NCBI GenBank assembly: GCA_000974665.1
Contig: BBSY01000002.1
Coordinates: 496,001 to 560,000 of the forward strand
Source: an alpha proteobacterium U9-1i
Lineage (GTDB): Bacteria; Pseudomonadota; Alphaproteobacteria; Caulobacterales; Aquidulcibacteraceae
Length of the DNA stretch: 64,000 nt
Reading direction: 5' to 3'
Shown: positions 54,811 through 63,883 of the stretch, piece after piece
Numbering within the stretch: position 1 is the stretch's first letter
Layout of the letters: each line of letters starts with the position of its first letter
The notes under the pieces: model-generated
What the model was told of the DNA's origin: nothing
Seen by the model: only the letters and a program-made list of their open reading frames with translations
Database searches by the model: none
Translations under genes and position numbers: made by a program

Positions 54811-55601
54811 AGCTTCAACCCTGCGACGACGGGCACGTGATCGCTGGGCCGCTCCCAAGAGCGGCAGGGCACATGGATTTCAAACGCTTCAGCGCGCGAG
54901 GCGGGCGCGAGATCGTCACTGGCCCAAATGTGATCGAGCCGCCGGCCGCGGTTGTTCTTGGTCCAATCCGGGCTGCGATAGCTCCACCATGTAAATAGGC
55001 GCTCCGGCTCCGGGCGATGCGTGCGCGCCAAATCGATGAACCCGCCGTCCTCGCGGATGGCGTTCAAGCGATCTGTTTCCATTGGCGTGTGCGAGACCAC
55101 GTCCAGCAATTGCTTGTGGCTCCAGACATCGTTTTCGCCCGGCGCGACGTTGAAATCGCCAGCGATCACAAGTGGCCCCTTGCCGCGGCGCTTCTTGTAA
55201 ATGCGCCGCATGCGATCGAGCACGTCGAGCTTGTGCTTGAATTTTTCGTTGTTCACCGGATCAGGCACGTCGGCGCCGGCGGGCACGTACAGCGAATGCA
55301 CTTCAACGCCGTCGATCAAAGCCGCCGCAGAGCGCGCTTCTTTCTTCGGGCAAAGCGTGGTGACGTCGAGCGGCTCAAGCTTCAGCTTCGAGACGATGGC
55401 GACGCCGTGCCAGCCCTTCTGCCCAACCACATGCATGTGCTTGTAGCCGGCCTCCTTGAACGCCTTCTCCGGAAACTCCCCGTTCCGGCACTTGATCTCC
55501 TGCAAGCACAGCACGTGCGGCTGCGCCTCCTTGAGGAAGCGCGTCACCTGCCCAATGCGCAGGCGCACGGAATTGATGTTCCAAGTGGCGATCTTGAGCA
55601 T
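54807..55601 (-). CDS. xth: Exodeoxyribonuclease III
   Basis: AP endonuclease/3'-repair exonuclease of base-excision repair. The 264-residue protein has KIATWNINSVRLR, the metal-binding Glu in LCLQEIKCR, the Tyr region SLYVPAGADV, GDFNVAPGENDVW with catalytic Asp/Asn, and the C-terminal RPSDHVPVVAGL with catalytic His. Start at 55601 gives the standard N-terminus. The sRNA candidate lies just upstream on the same strand. Confidence 0.96.
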   Translation of the reverse strand: MLKIATWNINSVRLRIGQVTRFLKEAQPHVLCLQEIKCRNGEFPEKAFKEAGYKHMHVVGQKGWHGVAIVSKLKLEPLDVTTLCPKKEARSAAALIDGVEVHSLYVPAGADVPDPVNNEKFKHKLDVLDRMRRIYKKRRGKGPLVIAGDFNVAPGENDVWSHKQLLDVVSHTPMETDRLNAIREDGGFIDLARTHRPEPERLFTWWSYRSPDWTKNNRGRRLDHIWASDDLAPASRAEAFEIHVPCRSWERPSDHVPVVAGLKL

Positions 55602-55640
55602 GGGGGAGAGATGGCCTGAGCGAGGCGGATTCGCGAGAGC

Positions 55641-55798
55641 AAAAACAGCGGAGCCCCGATCGTGTTCACGACCGGGGCTCGCGCGTTGCGCCATGAGGGG
55701 AGGCGCAAATTAGCCGGCAGGGGAATACCGGCAAGGCCACCACGCTGGATCCGTCAGCGGGGGGACGACGCAAATCCAGGGGGATAGCGGCGACCTAC
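55641..55798 (-). ncRNA. Candidate small RNA with three C-rich hairpin loops
   Basis: About 158 nt between lolA and xth. Predicted start is near 55798, seven bases after a TATATG -10. Hairpins in order on the minus strand: 55745-55779 (outer stem CTGGAT/ATCCAG, inner CGTC/GACG, loop with CCCCCC); 55713-55732 (stem GCCGG/CCGGC, loop TATTCCCCTG); 55686-55708 (stem TTGCGCC/GGCGCAA, loop TCCCCTCAT); then a long terminator stem (55651-55680) followed by TTTTT at 55645-55641. Repeated C-rich loops able to pair with Shine-Dalgarno sequences are a known design of alphaproteobacterial trans-acting sRNAs. No matching named family was confirmed. Confidence 0.75.
55651..55680 (-). terminator. Terminator of the small RNA
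   Basis: GAGCCCCG pairs with CGGGGCTC and, after one mismatch, TCGTG pairs with CACGA around a TT loop. On the minus strand a T5 run follows after a few bases. It precedes xth, so xth is transcribed separately or by read-through. Confidence 0.85.
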
Positions 55799-55804
55799 CC
55801 GTTG

Positions 55805-55833
55805 CATATACGCCACAAGGGCGAAAAAATCAA
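55805..55833 (-). promoter_or_regulatory. Sigma70-type promoter of the small RNA
   Basis: On the minus strand TTGATT (55833-55828) and TATATG (55810-55805) are separated by exactly 17 bases. No gene between here and xth could use it, so it supports a separate transcript. Confidence 0.7.
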
Positions 55834-55891
55834 GGGACGGTTAACGAAACAACTTGCGTGTTGCGGCAAAATTTTCTTGCCGCGCGCGAGT

Positions 55892-56578
55892 TTACGGGCG
55901 TCCGCGCCGGCGGCTGTCCAGCATGTCCTCCAGCCGGAACAGCGATCGATCGAGGCTCGCAGGGCGGCTGATGTCGGAGAGCGCGATACGCGTGCGCGCG
56001 CCGGTCATGTCCACCACATCCCATGAACGCAGCTCATTGCCGGCGCCGTAGAAATGCATCGTGATTGCGCCATCGGTTTGCCCCGAACGATCGCGCGCGG
56101 TGACCAGCGTCCACTCGCCTTGGCGGGACACGCGCACGATGCGCGCATCGCGGGCAAGATTGACTTGGCTACGCAGCACCAAGTTCAACGGCGTTGAACG
56201 CAGCGGCGTGCGATCCGTTGTACGCAGCGCCGAATCACGCAGTGCGACGACGCTGCCGTCAGACACAATCAACAACGACGACGGTGGATCGTATTCGAAG
56301 CGTAGCTTGCCGGGTCGCTGCAGATAGAACGCGCCTTGCGCCCGGCTTCCGTCCGGCGACACCTGCACGAACCTACCCTGCATCGCGGCGACGCCGTTCA
56401 ATGCGTTGTTGGCGGCGGCGATCGCTGCGTCGCGTTCCGCACCCTCAAGCGTTTGCAGCCCGGCGATGGCGGAGGGCGGCGTACGTGGACGTAGGTCCGC
56501 GCCAGGCGCCTGGGCGGCGGCGGGCAGGGCGAGCGAGATCGCGGCGAGGCCAGCGAAAAGGGCGGTCCGTCTGTTCAT
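55892..56578 (-). CDS. lolA: Outer-membrane lipoprotein carrier LolA
   Basis: Periplasmic chaperone that carries lipoproteins from LolCDE to the outer membrane. The 228-residue protein has a signal (RRTALFAGLAAISLALPAAA, cleaved after AQA), then MQGRFVQVSPDGSRAQGAFYLQRPG (in two blocks), KLRFEYDPPSSLLIVSDGS, and SWDVVDMTGARTRIALSD. Start at 56578 is preferred; ATG at 56587 is also possible. In related genomes it lies directly next to ftsK; here about 3 kb separates them. Confidence 0.92.
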   Translation of the reverse strand: MNRRTALFAGLAAISLALPAAAQAPGADLRPRTPPSAIAGLQTLEGAERDAAIAAANNALNGVAAMQGRFVQVSPDGSRAQGAFYLQRPGKLRFEYDPPSSLLIVSDGSVVALRDSALRTTDRTPLRSTPLNLVLRSQVNLARDARIVRVSRQGEWTLVTARDRSGQTDGAITMHFYGAGNELRSWDVVDMTGARTRIALSDISRPASLDRSLFRLEDMLDSRRRGRP

Positions 56579-56658
56579 GAGGGTCATGTGGCCTAAAGCC
56601 ATGGCGGAAAAAAGGGTTCCGCCGGGGCGAGATCGCGGCTTTTTGGTTCAGACGCCGT

Positions 56659-57459
56659 TCAGGCCGCCGCCCGCCAGCGGCTGGGTGTGGCGCCGAACGC
56701 CACTTTGAAGCTGGCGTTGAAATGGGACAGGTCGCTGAAGCCTGAGCCATAGGCGATCTGCGCGACAGGTGCGCTGGTCTCAACCAACATACGAGCGGCA
56801 GCGGCGAGCCGTGTGTGCAGCACGTACTGCGCCGGCGATTCGCCCGTCACCGTTTTGAACAGGCGCGCGAAGTGAAAGCGGCTGAGGCCAGCAACCGAGG
56901 CCAAGGTATCAAGCGCACAGCAGCCAGCGAAGTTCGCCTGCACGTGTCGCACGGCGTTCAGCACGCGGCGCGTGTCGGCGGTGGAGACGCTGCGCGTCGG
57001 CCCGCTCGTGGTGGCGAAGGCGGCGCTGGCGACATCGAACGCTGCAAGCACATCGCCCCGCGCCGCGGCGCGGAGCAGCGGCGCGAATGCCGATGCGGGG
57101 CGCGACGGCGGCAGCGCACTCAACGCGAACTCCGCGCGGTCACGCCCGTGCGCGTCAGCGATTTCGTCGAGCAATTCCGAGCCGAAGAAGAGCGCGAGGC
57201 GCTTGTTGCTTGCCGCACCTGCGTCTGTGCAGGAAAACGATTCGCCGCGATTGGCGAAGATCACGGCGCCCGGCAGCGCCAGCGCCGCGCCATGGGCGCC
57301 GCGATATTCAAACGCGCCGTCGAGCACGAGGGCGATGCCGGCTTCACCGTAGACGCCGTCGCCGGCGCCATGCGGCGTGCAGCGCAATTCGCTGACGCGG
57401 AAGCTGTCGGGCGCTGCGCCGAGGCCGTAGCGGTCGCGTGGCGGGAGGGGGTCGAGCAT
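56659..57459 (-). CDS. AraC-family transcriptional regulator
   Basis: 266 residues. The N-terminal cupin-like part (FRVSELRCTPHGAGDG, GAFEYRGAHGAALALPGAV) is followed by the C-terminal double helix-turn-helix: LDTLASVAGLSRFHFARLFK and IAYGSGFSDLSHFNASFKVA ending FGATPSRWR. The start at 57459 has a weak ribosome site; an in-frame ATG at 57531 exists. Target unknown; it belongs to the accessory block between lolA and ftsK. Confidence 0.88.
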   Translation of the reverse strand: MLDPLPPRDRYGLGAAPDSFRVSELRCTPHGAGDGVYGEAGIALVLDGAFEYRGAHGAALALPGAVIFANRGESFSCTDAGAASNKRLALFFGSELLDEIADAHGRDRAEFALSALPPSRPASAFAPLLRAAARGDVLAAFDVASAAFATTSGPTRSVSTADTRRVLNAVRHVQANFAGCCALDTLASVAGLSRFHFARLFKTVTGESPAQYVLHTRLAAAARMLVETSAPVAQIAYGSGFSDLSHFNASFKVAFGATPSRWRAAA

Positions 57460-58256
57460 CGTCACGCCGCAAGTTTCGCAGCGACAACGCTTGCAAGCAA
57501 GGCGATGTCGCGCTTGTGAACGCGAGAGCAAGATTCCCTTAGGCGATAGGCGCGCGAGCGCGCATGCGGCGAACGAAATTGTTCGCTACTCGCTATTTCC
57601 TACGCGCTCCCAATGAGCCCGCCTTCGCAGCTTTGCTGCTTCGGCGCGGGCCGAGGAGCCGGGGCGCGTTGGACGCGCCGGGTAGTCCGAATGGCGCCGC
57701 CTCTTGCGAGACAGGCGCGCGCGTTCAACGCGCCCCGTCGCGATCGTTTTTCCTGGCGGGTCCGTCAAACAGGGCCGTGTTTCAAGCTCACGGACGGTCC
57801 CCGACGCGTGCGAGCCTCCGCCGTGGAAGCTCGGTCTCCTCCCGTGGTTAGCGCTTACGCTGCTCTCCCACGGGCTTCGGCGTTCTCTGCTCGCCGTCTC
57901 GCGACGGAATTGCGTTGTCTCGCGTCGGGACGCCCCCCTTCGCAAAACGCCGCTCTTGACCGGTAGTGATCAAGATACGGAACAGCGCCTTCACGCTCGA
58001 TCACGTCCCTCGCGTTCGGGTCGCTCGGCTAGCAACGAGAACCTCCTCTACGAGGGATGCGTGCAGTATCGCTCAGGTTTGGGAGGGGGCGGATAGATTT
58101 TTTGTGGGGCGAGGGGAAACAAAGGCTTGGGGGATTTGGGGCGGGGATAGTGGCGTTTGCGCGGAACAGAGGAGCCGTACAGGAGCGACTCGCAGTGAGC
58201 GCGCGCTCGAAATTTCGGAATCGGTATATGCTCACAGACGATCAAAGGTGTCGCGT
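57460..58256. other. Gene-poor accessory region with inverted repeats
   Basis: About 800 bp with no gene I can support. It contains a small hairpin GCGAAC...GTTCGC (57569-57586) and a long inverted repeat GGGGCGCGTTGGACGCGC (57661-57678) with GCGCGTTCAACGCGCCCC (57719-57736), 17 of 18 matching. A minus-strand open frame (57586-57945, 119 codons) and several plus-strand frames look like high-GC artefacts or a degraded repeat. The part after 58000 is more AT-rich and Gly/Trp-rich when read forward. Confidence 0.45.
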
Positions 58257-59531
58257 ATGCAAAATCCGCAGTTTCTTTTCACTTCGCACAGGCAAGATTT
58301 CACCACCCGCTTGACGCAGGTACTGAGCCCTTCGAGCGAAGTAACATCCCCAGAACATCTCAAAGGCCGTAAGGACGACTACGAAGGTGCATTGCAGGCA
58401 CTGGAAATGCCAGGGCGACACCTGGTCATTTCAGGTCTGCGGGGAGTTGGAAAATCATCGCTGGCGCTGACAACCGCAATGACTTTGTCGCGAGCAAAGT
58501 CGCGAAGGGACCTACCTTACGTTCAGTGTGATCAAGATGCGACGTTTGCCGTCGTCATTCGCGATCTCTGCAATCAAGCGAACGGATCGAATGCTTTGCG
58601 CCGCCAGCGGTCCGAGACGGTCGGTGGCGGGGCAAGTTTGCCGGGCTTTCTCAATACTCAAGCAAAGAGTGCCACGACGACGAGGGAGGCCTATCCGGCG
58701 CCCAGCTCCTTGAACGAAGCAGCGATGTTTATCCAGCAGGTCGCGGAACGAACGGGAAAGCGTGTTTTCGTCGTTGATGAACTCGACTTGATCCAGGACG
58801 AAGACACAAAACGCCAATTCAGTCAGCTTCCGAAGCTCCTTTCGGCGCTTGGAGTCGAAGCGCAGTTCATATTTTGCGGTACAGGAGCCAGCGCCACGGA
58901 ATTGCTTAGTGCGCACCCGTCGGCATTCAGGCAATTCCACCCGATCAGCTTGGAGCGCCTGAAAATCCAGCCCCGCCTAGACATCATCGACGACGCTGCA
59001 AAGGCGATAGGGATCGATATTGGACGCAACTCGCGCATAAGAATTGCCCAAATTTCCGATGGATTCCCCTACTTCATCCATTTGATTTGCGAGAAGCTAC
59101 TTTGGTCTTGGTTCGACGATGCCGACCGCGACCAGCAACGCACCTCTCCGAGACACTATGAGGCTGCTGTGGCGAAGGCGTCGGAGACGGCAGAACCGGA
59201 GTTAAAGGAGCCGTACGAGCGAGTTGTTCAGAAACAAAAGCTCGACGGCGAAATCATCGTTTGGGCGATGGCGGATGGAAGTTCGCTAGAAAAAAACGTT
59301 GAGGGGGCGTTCCGCGACTATCAGGCGTTGGCTCTCGCTCACGGCGACGAAGTTCTGACGCGCGAGCAGCTGAATTCGAGGCTGAACAACTTCAAACGAG
59401 ACTCGTACGGGCGCATTCTGAAGAGTGACAAGCGCGCTTGGTATGAATTTACCGAGAAGCGAATGCGTGGATACGCTCGCTTGCGGGCAGCGCGCCGAAA
59501 CGTAATGCTAAAGGGCGACCATCCTGGGTAG
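58257..59531 (+). CDS. Orphan AAA-type ATPase with C-terminal unknown domain
   Basis: 424 residues. P-loop HLVISGLRGVGKSSLALTTA (Walker A at about 60-68), Walker B RVFVVDELDLIQ (169-180), sensor-like QFIFCGTGAS (203-), and a later SDGFPYFIHLICEKLL helix typical of AAA_16/Orc-like or STAND-type ATPases. The region after about residue 300 is helical and basic, with no family recognised. Start at 58257 follows AAAGG; the longer frame upstream reads through low-quality sequence. Codon use is less GC-biased than its neighbours, suggesting recent acquisition. Functions from DNA transactions to defence are possible. Confidence 0.75.
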   Translation: MQNPQFLFTSHRQDFTTRLTQVLSPSSEVTSPEHLKGRKDDYEGALQALEMPGRHLVISGLRGVGKSSLALTTAMTLSRAKSRRDLPYVQCDQDATFAVVIRDLCNQANGSNALRRQRSETVGGGASLPGFLNTQAKSATTTREAYPAPSSLNEAAMFIQQVAERTGKRVFVVDELDLIQDEDTKRQFSQLPKLLSALGVEAQFIFCGTGASATELLSAHPSAFRQFHPISLERLKIQPRLDIIDDAAKAIGIDIGRNSRIRIAQISDGFPYFIHLICEKLLWSWFDDADRDQQRTSPRHYEAAVAKASETAEPELKEPYERVVQKQKLDGEIIVWAMADGSSLEKNVEGAFRDYQALALAHGDEVLTREQLNSRLNNFKRDSYGRILKSDKRAWYEFTEKRMRGYARLRAARRNVMLKGDHPG

Positions 59532-59534
59532 CCC

Positions 59535-61964
59535 CTAATCCTCGCCCCGCACGTCCAGCAGAATCTCGCGCTTTCCGGCGGCGTTGGCCATCGAGATGAT
59601 GCCTTCTTTTTCCATCTGCTCGATCAACGTGGCGGCACGGTTGTAGCCGATTGATAGCCTACGTTGCAGGTAGGACGTGCTGGCTTTGCGGTCGCGGCGG
59701 ACGATCTCGACGGCGCGGTCGAACATGTCGCCTTCGCCGCCTTCGCCGTCGAACAATTCCGGTTCGCCGTCGGCGCCGTTTTCGTTCGGCTCCTCGGTGA
59801 CGTCCTGGCGATATTGCGGCGCGCCTTGCGCTTTCAGCATGTCGACGACGCGTTCGACTTCGGCGTCGGTCACGTAGGGGCCGTGCAGACGGCGGATGCG
59901 TCCGCCGCCGGCCATGAACAGCAAATCGCCCATGCCGAGGAGTTGTTCGGCGCCTTGCTCACCCAAGATGGTGCGTGAGTCGATCTTGCTGGTGACCTGG
60001 TAGGAGATGCGGGTCGGGAAGTTGGCCTTGATCGTGCCGGTGATGACATCGACCGAGGGGCGTTGCGTCGCCATGATGACGTGGATGCCGGCGGCGCGCG
60101 CCATTTGCGCGAGACGCTGCACGGCGGCTTCGATTTCCTTGCCCGCCGTGATCATCAGATCGGCCATCTCGTCGATGACGACGACGATGTAGGGCATTTG
60201 CTCGAGCGGCAGCTCGCGGGTTTCGTAGATCGGCTCGCCGCTGGTTGGGTCGAAGCCCGCGTGCACGGTGCGCTCCAGCTTTTCGCCGCGCTCAAGCGCT
60301 TCGCGCACACGTTCGTTGTAGCCGTTGATGTTGCGCACGCCGAGCTTGGACATGCGGCGATAGCGGTCCTCCATCTCGCGCACGGTCCATTTGAGCGCGA
60401 CGACGGCTTTCTTCGGATCGGTGACGACCGGGTGCAAGAGGTGCGGGATGCCCTCATAGACGCTGAGCTCCAGCATCTTGGGGTCGATCATGATGAAGCG
60501 GCACTCGTCCGGCGTGTGCTTGTACAAGAGCGACAAGATCATCGCGTTGATGCCGACGGATTTGCCCGAGCCGGTGGTGCCGGCGATGAGCAAGTGCGGC
60601 ATCTTCGTGAGATCGGCGGCGAAGGGATCGCCTTCGATCGTCTCGCCAAGCGCGAGCGGCAGATCGCCCTGCGTGCCGACGAAGCTGGTGCTGTTCAGAA
60701 GCGAGCGCAGATACACGGTTTCGCGCTTGCCGTTCGGCAGCTCGATGCCGATGGCGTTGCGGCCGGGGATCACGGCGACGCGCGCGGCGGTGGCGGACAT
60801 GGAGCGGGCGATGTCGTCGCTGAGGCCGATGACGCGTGAGGATTTGACGCCGGCGGCGGGCTCGAACTCGAACAGGGTGACGACCGGGCCGGGGCGTGCG
60901 GAGAGCACTTCGCCTTGAACGCCGAAGTCCGCCAGCACGCCTTCGAGCTGACGGCTCATCGCGTGCAACGTCTGCGCATCGGTTTGGTTCACGCGCTGCT
61001 TGGGCGTCGAGAGCAATTCCGGTTCCGGCAATTCGAAATCGCTGAAGCCAGGATTGCTTGCGTGCGCTTCCTTCCGTGGTTTTTCCGCGCGCGGCTTCTC
61101 TTGGCGGCGCTGCTGGTGGGTTTCCTGTTCGGGCTGCGCCATGCGCGGCGCGCGTTCGGGGCGCGGCTCACGCACCGGCGCTTGCGGGCGCGGGGCGCGC
61201 GGGCGCTCGACGCGCTCCTCGCGCGCGTCGTCCTGGTGTTGTGTCGCGCGCGCGTAGGCGTTGTGCGGATCGACGGCTTCGTCGTCGCGGCGGGTTTTGT
61301 CGGCGGCGTAGGTGATGGCGCGTTGTGCCGCGCCGCCAGCGCCGATCGCCGCGCGACGCGCGAGCGAAGCGGCGTTCTTCACGTCGTCGGGGCGCACCTG
61401 GAACGCCCAGCCAGTGGCGATCACGCCAAGTGCGACGCAAAGAAAACCTGTGAGGATGTGCGGGAACGGCAAGCCCGGCGCGGACATCAGCCCGCTGAGC
61501 AGGCCCGCGAGGCCATCGCCGAACATGCCGCCGAAACCGGCCGCGAGCGGCCAGCCTTCGGGCGTCGGGATCGTCGATGCGGCGGCGGCCAGCAAAAACA
61601 CGCCAAAGCCGCCAGCCATAAGACGGTGAATATCGATGCGCGCAACGAGGCGGCGACGGTAAATGCGCAAAGCGCCTGCAATCATTAATGCGGCGAACGC
61701 CAAAGGTGCTGCCGCGCCAAAAGATTGCACAGCAAGGTCAGCGACGAACGCGCCTGGCCCGCCGAACAGATTGTGCGTCGGCCCGTCGGTGGCGACGTTG
61801 AGACTTGGATCTTCCGGCGAGTAGGTGAGCACGGCCCCCAGGCCGTACGCGCCAAGGGCCGCAGCGCCAACGGACGCAGCCGCCCGCTTCAACGCCAAAC
61901 GCGCCGCAGCGGAGCTGGCGACAGAGGGCATACGCCCCTCGGAGGGATAGGCTTGGTCTGTCAT
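59535..61964 (-). CDS. ftsK: DNA translocase FtsK
   Basis: Divisome-linked DNA pump for chromosome dimer resolution and terminus segregation. 809 residues: four membrane helices in about 30-200, a Pro/Arg/Glu-rich linker about 215-310, the alpha/beta RecA-like motor with Walker [17 protein letters not shown], Walker [24 protein letters not shown], and the gamma winged-helix domain ([19 protein letters not shown]) that reads KOPS sites. ATG at 61964 lacks a good ribosome site; ATG at 61931 follows GAGGGG and may be the true start. Convergent with the AAA ATPase, three bases apart. Confidence 0.96.
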   Translation of the reverse strand: MTDQAYPSEGRMPSVASSAAARLALKRAAASVGAAALGAYGLGAVLTYSPEDPSLNVATDGPTHNLFGGPGAFVADLAVQSFGAAAPLAFAALMIAGALRIYRRRLVARIDIHRLMAGGFGVFLLAAAASTIPTPEGWPLAAGFGGMFGDGLAGLLSGLMSAPGLPFPHILTGFLCVALGVIATGWAFQVRPDDVKNAASLARRAAIGAGGAAQRAITYAADKTRRDDEAVDPHNAYARATQHQDDAREERVERPRAPRPQAPVREPRPERAPRMAQPEQETHQQRRQEKPRAEKPRKEAHASNPGFSDFELPEPELLSTPKQRVNQTDAQTLHAMSRQLEGVLADFGVQGEVLSARPGPVVTLFEFEPAAGVKSSRVIGLSDDIARSMSATAARVAVIPGRNAIGIELPNGKRETVYLRSLLNSTSFVGTQGDLPLALGETIEGDPFAADLTKMPHLLIAGTTGSGKSVGINAMILSLLYKHTPDECRFIMIDPKMLELSVYEGIPHLLHPVVTDPKKAVVALKWTVREMEDRYRRMSKLGVRNINGYNERVREALERGEKLERTVHAGFDPTSGEPIYETRELPLEQMPYIVVVIDEMADLMITAGKEIEAAVQRLAQMARAAGIHVIMATQRPSVDVITGTIKANFPTRISYQVTSKIDSRTILGEQGAEQLLGMGDLLFMAGGGRIRRLHGPYVTDAEVERVVDMLKAQGAPQYRQDVTEEPNENGADGEPELFDGEGGEGDMFDRAVEIVRRDRKASTSYLQRRLSIGYNRAATLIEQMEKEGIISMANAAGKREILLDVRGED

Positions 61965-62108
61965 TAGGAGGCGCGCGTACCCAGCAGCGAACTAAGGTCC
62001 GGACTGTTGGCCCAGCAGGTAAACGAGCCGTGAAAATGCGCTTCCGAAACGTGATTAAGCCTCGGTAATTAAGGTAAAGTTTCGGGTCGCGATTGAAGCG
62101 CCGCACGC

Positions 62109-62136
62109 AAAAAAGGCGGCCCTCGCGAGCCGCCCT
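62109..62136 (-). terminator. Intrinsic terminator of amt
   Basis: Stem GGCGGC paired with GCCGCC around CTCGCGA, followed on the minus strand by TTTTTT (62114-62109). It lies 25 bases after the amt stop. Confidence 0.85.
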
Positions 62137-62160
62137 TTCCGCTTTCGATACGTTGGAATT

Positions 62161-63690
62161 TTAGGCGTGGTAGGCCGCTTCGCCGTGTTCGGAGATGTCG
62201 AGGCCTTCTTGCTCGACGTCCTTGGACACACGCAGCAGACCCAGCACCCGCAACACGCCCCAGACGATCGCACTGCCGATTCCAGACCAGAGGATGGTGG
62301 TGAGCACGCCCTTGGCCTGCGCCAACACTTGCGTGCCGGCGCTGTAGGCGAGCGCGTCACAGGTCGAGATGTCGCCATCCGCCGCGCAGGTCGTGTAATC
62401 GACAATGCCCGCGCCACCCCAATCGGGATTGACGAGCAGGCCGGTCGCGAGCGCGCCGACGATGCCGCCGACGCCGTGGATGCCGAACACGTCAAGCGCA
62501 TCGTCGTAGCCGAGCGCGTTCTTGATCGCCGAGCAGGCGAGCAAGCTGATGGGCGAGACGACGAGGCCGAGCACGATTGCGCCCATTGGGCCAGCGAAGC
62601 CGGCCGCTGGCGTCACCGCGACAAGGCCCGCGACGATGCCCGAGCACAGACCGAGCAAGCTCGCGCGGCCCTTTGTGATTTGCTCGAACAGCACCCACGA
62701 GAAGCCCGCGGCGGCCGTGGCGAGGAACGTGTTCGCCATGGCGAGCACCGAGTAATAATTGCTCTCAAGGTTGGAGCCGGCGTTGAAACCGAACCAACCG
62801 AACCAGAGCAGACCCGTACCGATCAGCACCATCATCAACGAGTGCGGCGGCATCGGCTCTTTCTTGTAGCCGGCGCGCGGTCCGAGAATGATGGCGCCAA
62901 CAAGTGCGGCGATACCCGAGTTGATGTGGACGACGGTGCCGCCAGCGAAGTCGAGGGCGCCGAAATTCCAGATAAAGCCGCCAACGACGGCGAAATCTGG
63001 ATCGTTCGCGGCGCCGACGGCGACAGCGTCCGGGCCGGGCCACCACCAGACCATGTGCGCCATCGGATAATACACGAGCAACGGCCACAGGATCGCGAAC
63101 ACGACCACGCCTATGAATTTCACGCGCTCAGCCAGACCGCCGAGCACGAGCGCAGCCGTGATGCACGCGAATGTCATCTGGAACACGACGAAGACGAGTT
63201 CCGGCAGATAAACACCGGTCGAGAACGTCGCGACGAGATTGTCGGCGAGATCGGAGCCGTCCGCCCCATCCATCAGGAAGAAGCGCGCCGTGCCGCCGAT
63301 GAATTGATCAAGGAACGCGGTGGGGCCAGTGGTGAAGGCCAGGCTGTAGCCAACAAGCGCGTACATGATCATGCCGATGACGGTGACGATGCCCACCTGC
63401 ATCAGCACCGACAGCGCGTTCTTGGTGCGCACCAAGCCCGAGTAGAAGAGCGCGAGCCCCGGGATGATCATCAGCAGAACGAGGACCGTGGACACCATCA
63501 TCCAAGCCGTGTCTGCCTTATCCACGGTCTGCGCAGGCGCTTCGACGAGCGCCGGGGCGACTTCAGCGACGGCTCCCGCGACCGCCGCGGCGGGCGCTGC
63601 CTCTTGCGCGAACGCCAACGCCGGGACGAGCAAAGCGCCCACCCCCAGCGCGACTGGCGCGGCGCGCCACATGAATTCTCTGAGTTTCAT
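62161..63690 (-). CDS. amt: Ammonium transporter (Amt family)
   Basis: 509-residue Amt/Mep/Rh channel. A cleavable N-terminal signal (ALGVGALLVPALAFAQEAAP) precedes eleven predicted membrane helices; MLMIIPGLALFYSGLVRTKN-type opening, the FAGGTVVHINSGIAALVGA pore helix with the first pore His, and DVFGIHGVGGIVGAL with the second His. No glnK gene is adjacent, unlike the common glnK-amt pair. ATG at 63690 follows GGAGGGG; it has its own terminator. Confidence 0.96.
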   Translation of the reverse strand: MKLREFMWRAAPVALGVGALLVPALAFAQEAAPAAAVAGAVAEVAPALVEAPAQTVDKADTAWMMVSTVLVLLMIIPGLALFYSGLVRTKNALSVLMQVGIVTVIGMIMYALVGYSLAFTTGPTAFLDQFIGGTARFFLMDGADGSDLADNLVATFSTGVYLPELVFVVFQMTFACITAALVLGGLAERVKFIGVVVFAILWPLLVYYPMAHMVWWWPGPDAVAVGAANDPDFAVVGGFIWNFGALDFAGGTVVHINSGIAALVGAIILGPRAGYKKEPMPPHSLMMVLIGTGLLWFGWFGFNAGSNLESNYYSVLAMANTFLATAAAGFSWVLFEQITKGRASLLGLCSGIVAGLVAVTPAAGFAGPMGAIVLGLVVSPISLLACSAIKNALGYDDALDVFGIHGVGGIVGALATGLLVNPDWGGAGIVDYTTCAADGDISTCDALAYSAGTQVLAQAKGVLTTILWSGIGSAIVWGVLRVLGLLRVSKDVEQEGLDISEHGEAAYHA

Positions 63691-63743
63691 TCCATTCCCC
63701 TCCGCATCGGGCCCGTGGTGTTCGAGTGGAAGGGATTGGCAGG

Positions 63744-63778
63744 GCTTGCGCGCGCCCTCGCAAGCAAAGCGGGCGCGC
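63744..63778. other. Two mutually exclusive hairpins between amt and the UbiH-like gene
   Basis: GCTTGCG (63744-63750) can pair with CGCAAGC (63759-63765), or GCGCGCCC (63750-63757) can pair with GGGCGCGC (63771-63778); the stems share bases and exclude each other. They lie about 55-90 bases upstream of amt and about 105-140 upstream of the UbiH-like gene. No T tract follows. Confidence 0.4.
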
Positions 63779-63883
63779 TAATGCTGCACCGCAACGATGC
63801 CGCTCAAAAAAGCGGCGCCCCGCCTAAGACTTGCGCTTGCCCGCCGCATCGACGGCGAAATGTTCCGTGCTTAGAAGGGGTTC

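Noticed and set aside
57586-57945. 119-codon minus-strand frame in the gene-poor region
   Set aside because: No ribosome site, strongly Arg-biased, overlaps inverted repeats; more likely a repeat remnant than a gene.
63735-63751. Possible sigma54 promoter (TTGGCAGGGCTTGC) near amt
   Set aside because: Spacing between the GG and GC elements is too short for sigma54, and it points away from amt.
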